Assembly (NCBI GenBank): GCA_036245805.1
Contig: BTRK01000004.1
Coordinates: forward strand, 34,147,541 to 34,211,540
Length of the DNA stretch: 64,000 nt
Direction of reading: 5' to 3'
Source: Pristionchus mayeri
Taxonomy: Eukaryota > Nematoda > Chromadorea > Rhabditida > Neodiplogasteridae
Below the pieces are notes generated by a model, which searched no databases, was not told the origin of the DNA, and was given only the letters and a program-made list of their open reading frames with translations. This document shows positions 50,580-62,229 of the stretch, in pieces. The position numbers were made by a program, and so were the translations under genes. The stretch's first letter is position 1. Each line of letters starts with the position of its first letter.

Positions 50580-50755
50580 CTACAAAATTAATATTAATCG
50601 GCACTAAAAATTTCCAATATACGGATGCAACGTAAAGTTTCCTTACATCAGCAAGATGTTACAATTGACATAGGTTTGTTTCACTTTTTTTAAACAAAAG
50701 ACAATTATATCGACAACTAGGCGTGCATATTCTTCCAGGCAAATGCGTTGACAAT

Positions 50756-50893
50756 ATGTCAAAAATGGGTATTACTTTGGACCTTTTTGATACCTCTCCA
50801 TCGAAATCCGGTCACTACTTCGGGAAGACTATGCAGTACTGGGATAACCTGACTCATGAACTGAAGAAGTGCACTTGTAGTTATTCACTGTAA
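50756..50893 (+). CDS. Short ORF, possible exon (45 codons)
   Basis: MSKMGITLDLFDTSPSKSGH and following HYFGKTMQYWDNL.. reads like genuine protein sequence rather than noise, and ends in TAA three bases before the duplicated block. No family recognised and no splice partner found. It may be a fragment of a larger gene. Confidence 0.25.
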   Translation: MSKMGITLDLFDTSPSKSGHYFGKTMQYWDNLTHELKKCTCSYSL

Positions 50894-50896
50894 TGA

Positions 50897-51046
50897 GAGC
50901 ACATCCATTGTTTCACAATTTCGCGCTGCTCGTACTAACTCCGGTCTATAGAAATACCATCAAGATTCTACTTGGCAAATTGTTCACACCTTGCCGTTTA
51001 ACCAAATAGGTGACATATTTGAAATTGTTGAATCAGATGAATAGCA
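50897..51046. repeat. Segmental-duplication block, left of TTAA foldback 5
   Basis: Matches 46848-46985 (shared string GTACTAACTCCGGTCTATAG and following). Interrupted at TTAA by the element at 51051. Confidence 0.85.
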
Positions 51047-51867
51047 TTAAGAGGTCGGATCGGTAAGAATCGACCATAATGGCCATTCCCCATGTACCAC
51101 AAATGGTCACTGAATTCCTGATTCCTCCTGTGTACAGGAAACAAATTGGTCACAAATGTTAAAAATCGAAATTTCATAATTTCTCAACCCGAAAAGGTGG
51201 AGTCACAATCTCTTTGTTGTTGATCTAGACATCACGAATAACCAAAATTTAACCATCCAAATCGAACCATACTATATTGTTATGGTGGTTTCACATACAC
51301 AATTTTCACCTTTTCACACATACAGTTGATATATTGAGAGACCCCCAGGTCTTACCGTGCTTAAAATGTAGCCCATTGAATTCTGCATCGAATATCGTCC
51401 AACCGATTTCAATTTCGTTTGTCCGTCATGCCCTCGCTAAGGTCCGAAACTTTATGTGTCACATTTGGTTGGTCACGATTTTTCGCATTTGCCATATATA
51501 CCAACGTTTTTGTGTTTCTGTGGGTTTATTTATACGTTTAAATAATAATGACGTTAAATGGAACCGAAAATAAATTTTGTGCATCCCATTCTGTAAAGTC
51601 GTGTTTCATACCCACCGAAGTTCTCTATTTTGTGCCTCTGAAATCCAGCTAAACAAAGTCCTCTACAATGAACACGTAGCACGCTGAGTACTAAGTACCG
51701 ACGTAATTATATATCTCGCTTAAGAGATTGGTGCTCGGTTTTCAAGACCGAGCACGTATGCTCCAAATCGCAAAATGGAGGTTGTCGACAAAAATTGATG
51801 GCGAGATGGTTGATGAAAAATACATAATTTAGTAATATTATGTCAATTTAAGCCCATCCAGATCAAA

Positions 51868-52164
51868 AAAAGATCGAACAACAACATTTGGTATCAATAT
51901 CGAACTGACCACTAGCACTTCTAGATTTCATTCCTTTCCTGTTAGAACATCCAGATGGTATTCCCAACTCCCTGAAGAAATTCGAACCGCCCCCAACATA
52001 CGAGTATTCAAGCGCCGATTACTGAACCACCCCTTAATCGCCATACTTTCTCGCACTCAATAATTACTGAGAGTCAAGTCCCATTTCGTTGCTATTTGAT
52101 CACTCATGTACCTTACTGTTTCGTCGCGCCTCGGGCGTAGATAAATTATTATTATTATTATTAT
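51868..52164 (+). mobile_element. 5'-truncated LINE 3' end with (ATT)n tail
   Basis: An open frame 51875-52063 encodes a non-LTR reverse-transcriptase C-terminus: RFHSFPVRTSRWYSQLPEEI followed by RTAPNIRVFKRRLLNHP. A short 3' UTR and an (ATT)6-like tail follow. It sits in the left arm of foldback 5 and is absent from the right arm, so it came in after the palindrome formed. Confidence 0.75.
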
Positions 52165-52415
52165 AGTAGAGTAGAATGTGAGATGAAATATAGCGAAATG
52201 GTCTCTTCCAACAATTAAAATACGCAAATTATAATTTAAAAAATTTGGAGAATTGAGAAATGATGAAAAAACTATTTTTGATTTCTCTGCGATTTATGTT
52301 CCGTTCGATTATATTTTACTGACAAATGACTTTTTCAGTGCATTCAAATCAAAATAATTCAGTTAAAACATATCTTTAAAGGTATTTTCGATTTTCGATT
52401 TTCGATTTTTTGATA

Positions 52416-53231
52416 TTGGGTTGTCCCATAAATCGTGTCGTTTTTCTTCTACATTTAATTTCGCGTAAATAATCAAACGCCTTCATTACCTCATGCTATA
52501 TTTAACAGAAGACTAACGTTCCGTAATTTATCGCACATTTATCTCCGGCTTACATTGCCTAATGATGATGCAATAAGTGAAAATATAAAATTTCCGACCT
52601 TTTTTTCAATAATTTATAGTTATTTTTCGAGTAACGTTTAAAATCCCTAGCAATATGGGTGGAAGGGTGATGCATTACACTTCACATTAATGCTTCTAAA
52701 TGATAGTTTTCTGAAACGTTTGCTGAAATATTTCACAATTTGTCATCGGGGGGAGTTTCGCAAGAGTCGATTTCACGATTTTAGTATTTCCAATGCTCCA
52801 ACCTAGGTCATTTGACTATGATAATTCAAATAATATTATTTGCAGACAATTCCATAATGTTCCAGAAAGAAAATCCGCAGAAATTTTCAAACCACGATCA
52901 AAATTTCGGGTTTTGTAGTCACCCCGCAAAGGATTTTGGGAGGCAGGGATTGTGCCAATTAAACTTATTTGCCATTTGAGAGTAACTATGCACTGCACAC
53001 TTATGTTTATCTGTTAATTAGAGTAGCTTTTTTTAAATTTTAAGACAACCTTTTTTTAGCAAAAATTTCGCAATCGTCTAATTCCCCTCCACGGCAATGT
53101 CTTGCTGATGCACCAAAAATGTAGAGTGCTGGCCACTGTATCTAATGCATCATACAACAACTCAAATACTGTCCTTGTTCCGGCGAAATATTATTTTAAA
53201 AAATGGCGACACGAATTATGGGACAACCCAA
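52416..53231. mobile_element. Non-autonomous mariner-type element nested in foldback 5
   Basis: TA at 52414-52415 and 53232-53233; ends TTGGGTTGTCCCATAAATCG continuing TGTCG and the near-exact inverse. 816 bp, no transposase frame. Confidence 0.85.
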
Positions 53232-54479
53232 TAGATATTAATTTCTTAAAGCAGTTCAAATATGATCACAACTAACACTATTAGGTAGAATTAGTTTCAT
53301 TCCGATGAATTATATCCAGTTCTTATTGATTTTTCACCAACAATCGTAGAAAATCAAATATATTTATTTTGCAAATATCATTATTCGTAATATTTATCAA
53401 AACAAATTTATATCTTTCGGTGAATCACAGGTCTCATTTCGCAATATTTCATCTTACATTCTACTCTACTATAAGTATATGATAAGGATCATGCGATCGG
53501 CTAAACATCTGATGAGATTTTGAACCACAAACAGGGGTCCAATCGTGAGTTCGAGAGGTGATTTTTCAGAAATTTTTAAAACTCGCGTTTTCTCAGCAGT
53601 TGTTGATCTTGATGGGCTTAAATCAACATAATATTACTAAATTATGTATTTTTCATCAGCCATCTCGCCATCAATTTTTGTCGACAACCTCCATTTTGCG
53701 ATTTGGAGCATACGAAAAATTGTCTTGAAAACCGTGCACCAATATCTTAAGCGAGATATATAATTACGTCGGTACATAATACCCAGCGTGCTAGGTGTTC
53801 ATTGTAGAGGACTTTGTTTAGCTGGATTTCAGAGGCACAAAATAGAGAACTTCGGTGGGTGTGAAACACGACTTTACAGAATGGGATACACAAAATTTCT
53901 ATTCGGTTCCATTTAGCGTAATTATTATTTAAACGTATAAATAAACACACAGAAACACAAAAACGTTGGTATATATGGCAAATGCGAAATATCGTGACCA
54001 ACCAAATGTGACACATAAAGTTTCGGACCTTAGAGAGATCATGACGGACAAACGAAATTGAAATCGGTTGAACGATATTCGATGTAGAATTCAATGGGCT
54101 ACATTTTAGGCATGGTAAGACCTGGGGGTCTCTCAATATATCAACTGTATGTGTGAAAAAGTGAAAATTTTGTATGTGAAACCACCATAACAATAGAGTA
54201 TGATTCGATTTGGATGGTTAAGTTTTGGTTATTCGTGATGTCTAGAACAACAACAAAGAGATTTTGACTCCACCTTTTCGGGTTGAGAAATTATGAAATT
54301 TCGATTTTTAACATTTGTGACCAATTTTTTTCCTGTACACAGGAGGAATCAGGAATTCAGTGACTATTTGTGGTACATGGGGCCAAGGGGTACACATGCA
54401 CAAAGGATGGGCGCCTGAATCTCATTGCTAACGAAACAGGTCCGGGGGGAGGTCCAATCTTACCGATCCGGTCTCTTAA

Positions 54480-54699
54480 TATCAACAACAAAAGCTAAAG
54501 TATTTCCCGAAAATTTATTTTTTTTAATTTTTCGTGTCTCATGCACTCATCATGAAACATATTCTTTATAATAAATTTCAAAATATATAATAGACATTGA
54601 ATTGAATTTTGCAGCGAACCACCACAACTGTAGTTCGACAAGCGAAGCAATCACAAAAGGGAAGAATCGGCTCTAGTGAATGACGACCGCCTATTAAAA
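54480..54699. repeat. Segmental-duplication block between foldback 5 and the composite palindrome
   Basis: Matches 46986-47215, including CCACCACAACTGTAGTTCG and AAGGGAAGAATCGGCTCTAG. Confidence 0.85.
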
Positions 54700-55547
54700 T
54701 CAGAGGAAATCTGAGAGAAAATCAGAGGAAATCTGAGAGAATTGAGATACTCTCTGTAGTGCCCGTACTAGGAAAACCTAACCTATAGTAAAAAAATTTC
54801 CATAGGGGTACTTTTTCACGTAGAGTTCGAAAATCGACCTTAGAGAGCCGTATCGTTGACCCCTGATTTTCTATGGCGCGCCTCAACGGCGAGGTCGGTT
54901 TTTGTAAATCATGAACGGCTGCTCCAAAACCCATACATATATAGTAATTCTGAAAGATCTCGACGAGATAAGCATTTTTACTGTTAGAAGTGAAAGGCTA
55001 GCTCATCTGCGAAAAAAGTTATGACCATTTGAATTTTAAAAATAATTTTCTAAAAAAAGAGTGATGGCCTAGAGTGAAATAAACTTTTTCATTGAATTCG
55101 CCGTTGATTTTCACTCCTGGGTGCAAAAAATGAAGAAATTTTAAGATGGCGAATATTGTTTTTTATTCGCTCGAAATTCGCCGGTTAGGCGATCAAGCGA
55201 AAATCGGTATTGCGAAATGTTGCTATTTTTGGTAGAACTCATGTCGGATCCATTTCTTAAACATTTTTATATTTATTACTGTCTTATTACGTTGTTTCTG
55301 TGTGATGTAATCTACTTTATCTTCGTTTTACAAACATTGGCCTTTAGAATCAGGTTCGTGGTACTATTGCTTCAACTCACCCAGTAAACTTCTGGGCGAG
55401 TTTCAATATGCTCATATTGGTGATGATTGTGGTGGCAGATGGATCCATATTGGCGGGTGCACCTCGTTTTGGCACTATGATCCGAGAAGGGTTGGAACTG
55501 CAGAGAGCCAGGAACCCGAGGAGGAGGGTACACACTCGCAAGATCGG

Positions 55548-56049
55548 ATGGAGATGGATGAAACCTCTCCGACTGACGGAAAGATGGGATCCCATTTCTC
55601 GTGCTCTTGTGGAGCGACCATTCGACGTGGGAATTTGTTGAACCATCTGGAATACAGCAAGCACCAGTCACATCCTTGGCAAGCCACATATATTGACATC
55701 TCCCTGCAGTTGTACGGCAGGCGCCTCGAGGATCAGATTCAAGTGATCTCTCATTCCCATGTAAGACATGGCTGAGATGGTTTACGACAAGTCAATTCCC
55801 ACACTTCCTATGAACTGGGCACTTCGAAGGAGTACGAAAAATACTCGGTTCCCTGAGAAATCGAAGTCTTTCCTCAACGCTTTCTTCCTCAAGAAGACGC
55901 AAGCCAAGCAGCGAGCTGAACCAGCCTAAGCATTTCGTGCTATGGTCGCTGATCCATCGATTTCCATAGAATATCGTCTCACTTTGGAGCAGATTAAGAT
56001 ATACATCAGTCGGTTGGTTCTCACTTCTATGCATTACGAAGAAGAATAA
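55548..56049 (+). pseudogene. Zinc-finger / WAL-domain-like gene fragment, cargo copy G
   Basis: First part (55548-55775) encodes FSCSCGATIRRGNLLNHLEY followed by SKHQSH, a plausible C-x-C..H..H finger, then a Y..RLE segment. After a frame change a second part (from 55768) reads MAEMVYDKSIPTLPMNWALR, then RFPEKSKSFLNAFF, a TAA, and YRLTLEQIKIYISRL, ending at TAA 56047. This order (finger, PM.WAL+, RF..K...L, QI..+.SRL) recalls an uncharacterised zinc-finger protein type found in many cnidarian and other metazoan genomes; recognition is from memory and needs a profile search. Two lesions here (frame change, stop). Confidence 0.5.
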
Positions 56050-57914
56050 TGTTGTTGTTCGTGGAAAGAGATCATCGTATATGGAGTGGGATGACGAGGA
56101 ACAGGAGATCGTGTGGACAATTACGGAGAAAGAAGAGTTTGGGGGAGTGTGAGGCAGACCCTGAATTCGATGAGGAGGAAGGAGATCAGCTATCGGATTA
56201 TGCGGATTTTCTAACTGATCATATTAGAAAAAAAATATATATTTCAAGGATTGAGCTCTTCACCTCTTCACTACCAAAAATTTTTCATGAGATCAGTATA
56301 TCCGTTATTTACATGCCAGCTTATTACCGTATTAAATTGTATTTTTTTTGAGAATCTGTGAACTCCATTTAAGATAAAAAACAAGGCTGTGAGATATCAG
56401 CTACCCTAATAAAATGAAATGATACTCGCGGCAACCTCGTCCGCATCTTCCCTCTTCCTCCTCATTGTAGTCATACGGTCTCAATTTCGCAAGTTCGAAC
56501 TTATCCATTTTGAAGCTCTAAGTAAAATATATTCTCAGTTTGAAGCCTATTTATTCAGGTTATTTATGTTCTAATCTAACTATTATAATTGCTAATTTTA
56601 TCGATACGAAAAATGAGGGATTTGAAGCGATAGTACCACGAACCTGATTCTAAAGGCCAATGTTTGTAAAACGAAGATAAAGTAGATTACATCACACAGA
56701 AACAACGTAATAAGACAGTAATAAATATAAAAATGTTTAAGAAATGGATCCGACATGAGTTCTACCAAAAATAGCAACATTTCGCAATACCGATTTTCGC
56801 TTGATCGCCTAACCGGCGCATTTCGAGCGAATAAAAAACAATATTCGCCATCTTAAAATTTCTTCATTTTTTGCACCCAGGAGTGAAAATCAACGGCGAA
56901 TTCAATGAAAAAGTTTATTTCACTCTAGGCCATCTCTCTTTTTTTAGAAAATTATTTTTAAAATTCAAATGGTCATAACTTTTTACGCAGATGAGCTAGC
57001 CTTTCACTTCTAACAGTAAAAATGCTTATCTCGTCGAGATCTTTCAGAATTACTATATATGTATGGGTTTTGGAGCAGCCGTTCATGATGCAAAAAATGA
57101 AGAAATTTTAAGATGGCGAATATTGTTTTTTATTCGCTCGAAATGCGCCGGTTAGGCGATCAAGCGAAAATCGGTATTGCGAAATGTTGCTATTTTTGGT
57201 AGAACTCATGTCGGATCCATTTCTTAAACATTTTTATATTTACTACTGTCTTATTACGTTGTTTCTGTGTGATGTAATCTACTTTATCTTCGTTTTACAA
57301 ACATTGGACTTTAGAATCAGGTTCGTGGTACTATCGCTTCAAATCCCTCATTTTTCGTATCGATAAAATTAGCAATTATAATAGTTAGATTAGAACATAA
57401 ATAACCTGAATAAATAGGCTTCAAACTGAGAATATATTTTACTTAGAGCTTCAAAATGGATAAGTTCGAACTTGCGAAATTGAGACCGTATGACTACAAT
57501 GAGGAGGAAGAGGGAAGATGCGGACGAGGTTGCCGCGAGTATCATTTCATTTTATTAGGGTAGCTGATATCTCACAGCCTTGTTTTTTATCTTAAATGGA
57601 GTTCACAGATTCTCAAAAAAAATACAATTTAATACGGTAATAAGCTGGCATGTAAATAACGGATATACTGATCTCATGAAAAATTTTTGGTAGTGAAGAG
57701 GTGAAGAGCTCAATCCTTGAAATATATATTTTTTTTCTAATATGATCAGTTAGAAAATCCGCATAATCCGATAGCTGATCTCCTTCCTCCTCATCGAATT
57801 CAGGGTCTGCCTCACACTCCCCCAAACTCTTCTTTCTCCGTAATTGTCCACACGATCTCCTGTTCCTCGTCATCCCACTCCATATACGATGATCTCTTTC
57901 CACGAACAACAACA

Positions 57915-58418
57915 TTATTCTTCTTCGTAATGCATAGAAGTGAGAACCAACCGACTGATGTATATCTTAATCTGCTCCAAAGTGAGACGATATTCTATGG
58001 AAATCGATGGATCAGCGACCATAGCACGAAATGCTTAGGCTGGTTCAGCTCGCTGCTTGGCTTGCGTCTTCTTGAGGAAGAAAGCGTTGAGGAAAGACTT
58101 CGATTTCTCAGGGAACCGAGTATTTTTCGTACTCCTTCGAAGTGCCCAGTTCATAGGAAGTGTGGGAATTGACTTGTCGTAAACCATCTCAGCCATGTCT
58201 TACATGGGAATGAGAGATTTCACTTGAATCTGATCCTCGAGGCGCCTGCCGTACAACTGCAGGGAGATGTCAATATATGTGGCTTGCCAAGGATGTGACT
58301 GGTGCTTGCTGTATTCCAGATGGTTCAACAAATTCCCACGTCGAATGGTCGCTCCACAAGAGCACGAGAAATGGGATCCCATCTTTCCGTCAGTCGGAGA
58401 GGTTTCATCCATCTCCAT
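57915..58418 (-). pseudogene. Zinc-finger / WAL-domain-like gene fragment, inverted cargo copy G'
   Basis: Inverted duplicate of 55548-56049. Here two extra bases (GTGAAATC instead of GTGATC) keep the finger part and the WAL part in one reading frame, separated only by a TAA after SLIPM. The second TAA before AFRAMV is shared with copy G. G' is therefore closer to the ancestral frame. Other frames open on both strands over this stretch are shadows. Confidence 0.5.
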
Positions 58419-59804
58419 CCGATCTTGCGAGTGTGTACCCTCCTCCTCGGGTTCCTGGCTCTCTGCAGTTCCAACCCTTCTCGGATCATAGTGCCAAAAC
58501 GAGGTGCACGCGCCAATATGGATCCATCTGCCACCACAATCATCACCAATATGAGCATATTGAAACTCGCCCAGAAGTTTACTGGGTGAGTTGAAGCGAT
58601 AGTACCACGAACCTGATTCTAAAGGCCAATGTTTGTAAAACGAAGATAAAGTAGATTACATCACACAGAAACAACGTAATAAGACAGTAATAAATATAAA
58701 AATGTTTAAGAAATGGATCCGACATGAGTTCTACCAAAAATAGCAACATTTCGCAATACCGATTTTCGCTTGATCGCCTAACCGGCGCATTTCGAGCGAA
58801 TAAAAAACAATATTCGCCATCTTAAAATTTCTTCATTTTTTGCACCCAGGAGTGAAAATCAACGGCGAATTCAATGAAAAAGTTTATTTCACTCTAGGCC
58901 ATCACTCTTTTTTTAGAAAATTATTTTTAAAATTCAAATGGTCATAACTTTTTACGCAGATGAGCTAGCCTTTCACTTCTAACAGTAAAAATGCTTATCT
59001 CGTCGAGATCTTTCAGAATTACTATATATGTATGGGTTTTGGAGCAGCCGTTCATGATGCAAAAAATGAAAAATTTTTAAGATGGCGAATATTGTTTTTT
59101 ATTCGCTCGAAATGCGCCGGTTAGGCGATCAAGCGAAAATCGGTATTGCGAAATGTTGCTATTTTTGGTAGAACTCATGTCGGATCCATTTCTTAAACAT
59201 TTTTATATTTATTACTGTCTTATTACGTTGTTTCTGTGTGATGTAATCTACTTTATCTTCGTTTTACAAACATTGGCCTTTAGAATCAGGTTCGTGGTAC
59301 TATCGCTTCAAATCCCTCATTTTTCGTATCGATAAAATTAGCAATGATCGCCTAACCGGCGCATTTCGAGCGAATAAAAAACAATATTCGCCATCTTAAA
59401 ATTTCTTCATTTTTTGCACCCAGGAGTGAAAATCAACGGCGAATTCAATGAAAATGTTTATTTCACTCTAGGCCATCACACTTTTTTTAGAAAATTATTT
59501 TTAAAATTCAAATGGTCATAACTTTTTACGCAGATGAGCTAGCCTTTCACTTCTAACAGTAAAAATGCTTATCTCGTCGAGATCTTTCAGCATTACTATA
59601 TATGTACGGGTTTTGGAGCAGCCGTTTATGATTTACAAAAACCGACCTCGCCGTTGAGGCGCGCCATAGAAAATCAGGGGTCAACGATACGGCTCTCTAA
59701 GGTCGATTTTCAAACTCTACGTGAAAAAGTACCCCTATGAAAATTTTTTCACCATAGGTTACGTTTTCCTAGTACGGACGTATCTAAATTCTCTCAGAAT
59801 TCCT

Positions 59805-60083
59805 CTGATATACTCAGTTCCTCATTAATGAATGCAGCAATGATTAATTGGCACGGTTTCTGAAAACACGGTCGAGAGTGTATGCCTATTGGGGAGTTTT
59901 CAATTAGGGATGGCGAATGAAGAGCAGATGATGATCCCTTTTTGAATATTTCAACACAATTGATTGAGCGATACAAATGTGATATTCTAGGTAGAGCAAT
60001 TTCAAACGCATTACAAAACGAGAATATATTATTAATAGAATATGCACGCATTTTTCTCGATTGAAATATTCCAAAATAGTAAC
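59805..60083. repeat. Segmental-duplication block, right of the composite palindrome
   Basis: Matches 47250-47510 (CAGTTCCTCATTAATGAATG, GAATGAAGAGCAGATGATGA). It leads into copy 4 of the 81-codon gene. Confidence 0.85.
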
Positions 60084-60382
60084 TCAGAATCGAGCCACTG
60101 CAGGTGGGACAAAGATTCAAGGCAGTTTGTAGGGATCGAGTTCTCCCGTATTAATTGCCTTTATTTCGGGTGCTCTACGCTTCGCCCTTTCGGAAATCAC
60201 CGAAATCGTTTCCACCTTGTGTTCCGTGTTGCTGTTCTAAGCATGGTTTCATGTTTCACAAATGAAAAAAAAAGAAAAAGAGGTTTTCAAACCTGTTCAA
60301 GCTTGTGGTCCTCTTCGTTTACCAGCATGAAAATGCTTTTCACCACGGCAATCAAATAGAGCAAGCAGTTTTGATTTGGCAT
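60084..60382 (-). pseudogene. 81-codon gene, copy 4 (in-frame TGA)
   Basis: Exons 60382-60293 (one codon shorter than the others) and 60236-60084. The second exon reads NSNTEHKVETISV.. and then LP-TGA-IFVPPAVARF where the others have LPGFFVPP. Promoter, intron position and stop are conserved. Closest to copy 3. Confidence 0.75.
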
Positions 60383-60495
60383 ACACACTCTCTAAAAATA
60401 TATTATCGTGGCAAGATAAACCGAACATTCCCATTCGAACATGCATAAACAAGTGAAACTACTAGCACAGAAGGGAAGAGTTACCAGACAATGCG

Positions 60496-60503
60496 TATTT
60501 ATA
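60496..60503 (-). promoter_or_regulatory. TATA box (TATAAATA) of the 81-codon gene copy 4
   Basis: On the minus strand, 114 bases before the ATG, identical in position to copy 3. Confidence 0.6.
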
Positions 60504-60762
60504 CAACGCACACACCAAGGTACTAAAATGGAACTACTGAATCAACAATCCGATTTTCCTGCTCTCGAAACTGATAGGGAAGAGGCAACAGAGTGAGGGA
60601 GATTCTGAACAGGGATTTACTCGTAAAATTTAACACAGCAAAAACAACATTACAACGGAGAAATTTTTCATTGGGATTTTCGTCTGGTTATAAATAAAAA
60701 CTTTCGCCTATACATCAAAGGGAATCCATCTGTCATTTTACTTGCTCTTCTAGCGTCTGGAA

Positions 60763-61661
60763 TCACATTCTGTATTGTGCAGAGATAAAGAGAAAACTGA
60801 AAAAAATGAATGTTTTATTTGTCAAGATGACAACAACGACGACAATTTGAATTGACAAAAATAACAGCATGTAATAAAAAATAGGTGAAAATATTTTTGT
60901 GGAAACAAACAAGTGAGCGACGGTTGTCTCTTCAGTATCACCATTCCTGCAATTATGTAAATATGGATGACACCAGTTAAGGAATCTCACCAAGTACCGT
61001 TCAGCTTCGTACTGTTTTCGTCTCTCATAAATCTCATCGGTAGCACCGCTCACCAGGAGAAGGATCAGCTGTGAGAGCGACCACAAGAGTTTGCACTGCA
61101 GCCATCACATGATTCATCGAATCATCAGTGTCCATATTGATATTCGGGACAGACTTCATTTTCTTGGAGAAACCCGGGCGTTAACTCAATGTGAGCTCGC
61201 CAAAGAGGACAATGATAATTATCTTCTTCAGCGTCCTTTTGGATTTGAAATTCGCACACCCTACACAGAATGTGGTCGCATTCTCTAGAGTATTCTCTAG
61301 AGAATCACATATTGGACAATCGCAAGAGAAGGGTTCGATCTCGATGAGCTTAACGAAAGAAGTCGCCACCCCCAGAATGGACAAAAGTCTTCTTACCCGA
61401 GTGTACACTCGCTGCAGATCGCCTCTTCGCACTCAACGCAAGCGTGGGGCTCACGCGGCTCAAGCGTACCGCAATCGCGACAGGCGCGTGAGAATTGGAT
61501 TGCTTCGGTGCCGATTGCTTCGCTGAATTATATATATGTTTATATTCACTAAGGGTACATATGTGAAATGGTGAGCCTTACTTGTTTTCATTTTCCTTCC
61601 TTCGGTAGCTAATGATATCAATGAGTTCCTTATCCACATCGTCCACTTCTTCGATAGGCAT
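60763..61661 (-). pseudogene. RING-type zinc finger / TM gene, copy B, broken
   Basis: Minus strand. Exon 61661-61582 encodes MPIEEVDDVDKELIDIISYR and has a normal GTAAGG donor. The next exon, from the ATTCAG near 61527, joins in frame to give CRDCGTLEPREPHACVECEE and ICSECTLG, then TAA and DFCPFW, as in copy A. CDCPIC and FCVGC follow in another frame. The last frame 60763-61086 encodes the C-terminal hydrophobic anchor. More than 95% identical to copy A over most of its length; the shared stop and Trp show that the lesions predate the duplication. The intact 5' exon is informative for copy A, where it is cut. Confidence 0.7.
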
Positions 61662-61689
61662 TCTGGGAAACTCGCACTGAATATGCAAA

Positions 61690-62228
61690 AACTGAAAAAA
61701 ATGTGATTATTAAATCAAAACAAATATAGTGCGCAAACAATACAAGAACATGTAAAGGCTATGCAAAACTACATGAGAGAATAAATGAATCCGAGATGTA
61801 AAGAGTGTGCTTGGGTTGTTAGCCAGGAATGCGACCGATGAACAGCAACCCCTCTGGTGGTCCTCGTTTTGTGAATAGATGGCGTGAAAGGAGTACCTAA
61901 TTGCGTATAATTTATTTTCTCATTTATCCATGGTTTTGGTATTACAGCGGGAAGATTTCTAAAAAAATCGTTACCTCAATGATATGCATGATCACTAGCA
62001 GCAAATTCAACTGTACGATCAGCCTCCAGAGTCATAAAAAGAAAAAGTAATTAACAACTGCACTCAAGCCTCGGGACCATCAGATTTAACCCCCCCCCCC
62101 CCCCTATTGCATTTCCATCACTTTTCTTTAAACTCATCCTTGATGATATGATAATTCCAATCTTTTTTCGTAAACCATTTACTTTACATTATTTGCATAA
62201 CTTCTCTAGCGAAATCTGATCAGTAAAC
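61690..62228. other. Upstream of RING copy B and promoter region of galectin 2
   Basis: 61690-62080 has no recognised gene. A homopolymer of about 16 C lies at 62089-62104. From 62180 the sequence matches the promoter region of galectin 1. Confidence 0.5.
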
Positions 62229-62229
62229 C

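Larger units (their letters stand above)
51051..54475. mobile_element. TTAA-flanked foldback element 5, with nested insertions
   Basis: TTAA at 51047-51050 and 54476-54479; ends GAGGTCGGATCGGTAAGA and, inverted, GAGACCGGATCGGTAAGA. The uninserted paralogue at about 46985 reads CATTAATATCAA, and here it is CATTAA-element-TTAATATCAA, proving a four-base TTAA duplication. Arms of about 1 kb; the left arm carries a LINE fragment and the loop a mariner-type element. Outer sequence is shared with element 4. Confidence 0.9.
54700..59804. mobile_element. 5.1 kb composite palindrome carrying two inverted cargo copies
   Basis: Ends resemble CAGAGGAAATCTGAGAGA(A) and, inverted, CAGAGGAATTCTGAGAGA. Internal order: arm (54740-55372), cargo G (55373-56619), inverted arm (56620-57088), partial direct arm (57089-57348), inverted cargo G' (57349-58590), inverted arm (58591-59058), partial direct arm (59059-59318), short stub, partial inverted arm (59346-59804). 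G and G' are nearly identical over 1.2 kb (by eye one substitution in a 95-codon frame and a two-base indel). The empty paralogue at about 47215-47255 has no trace of it. No transposase recognised. Confidence 0.8.

Noticed and set aside
55372..55699. Three overlapping ORFs on both strands in the cargo region
   Set aside because: Only the finger-containing frame shows recognisable residues; the others are mutual shadows, although they are identical in the inverted copy.
62089..62104. Poly-C runs here and at 23907-23919 and about 1124-1135
   Set aside because: Ordinary homopolymers in non-coding or pseudogene sequence; length may be affected by sequencing.
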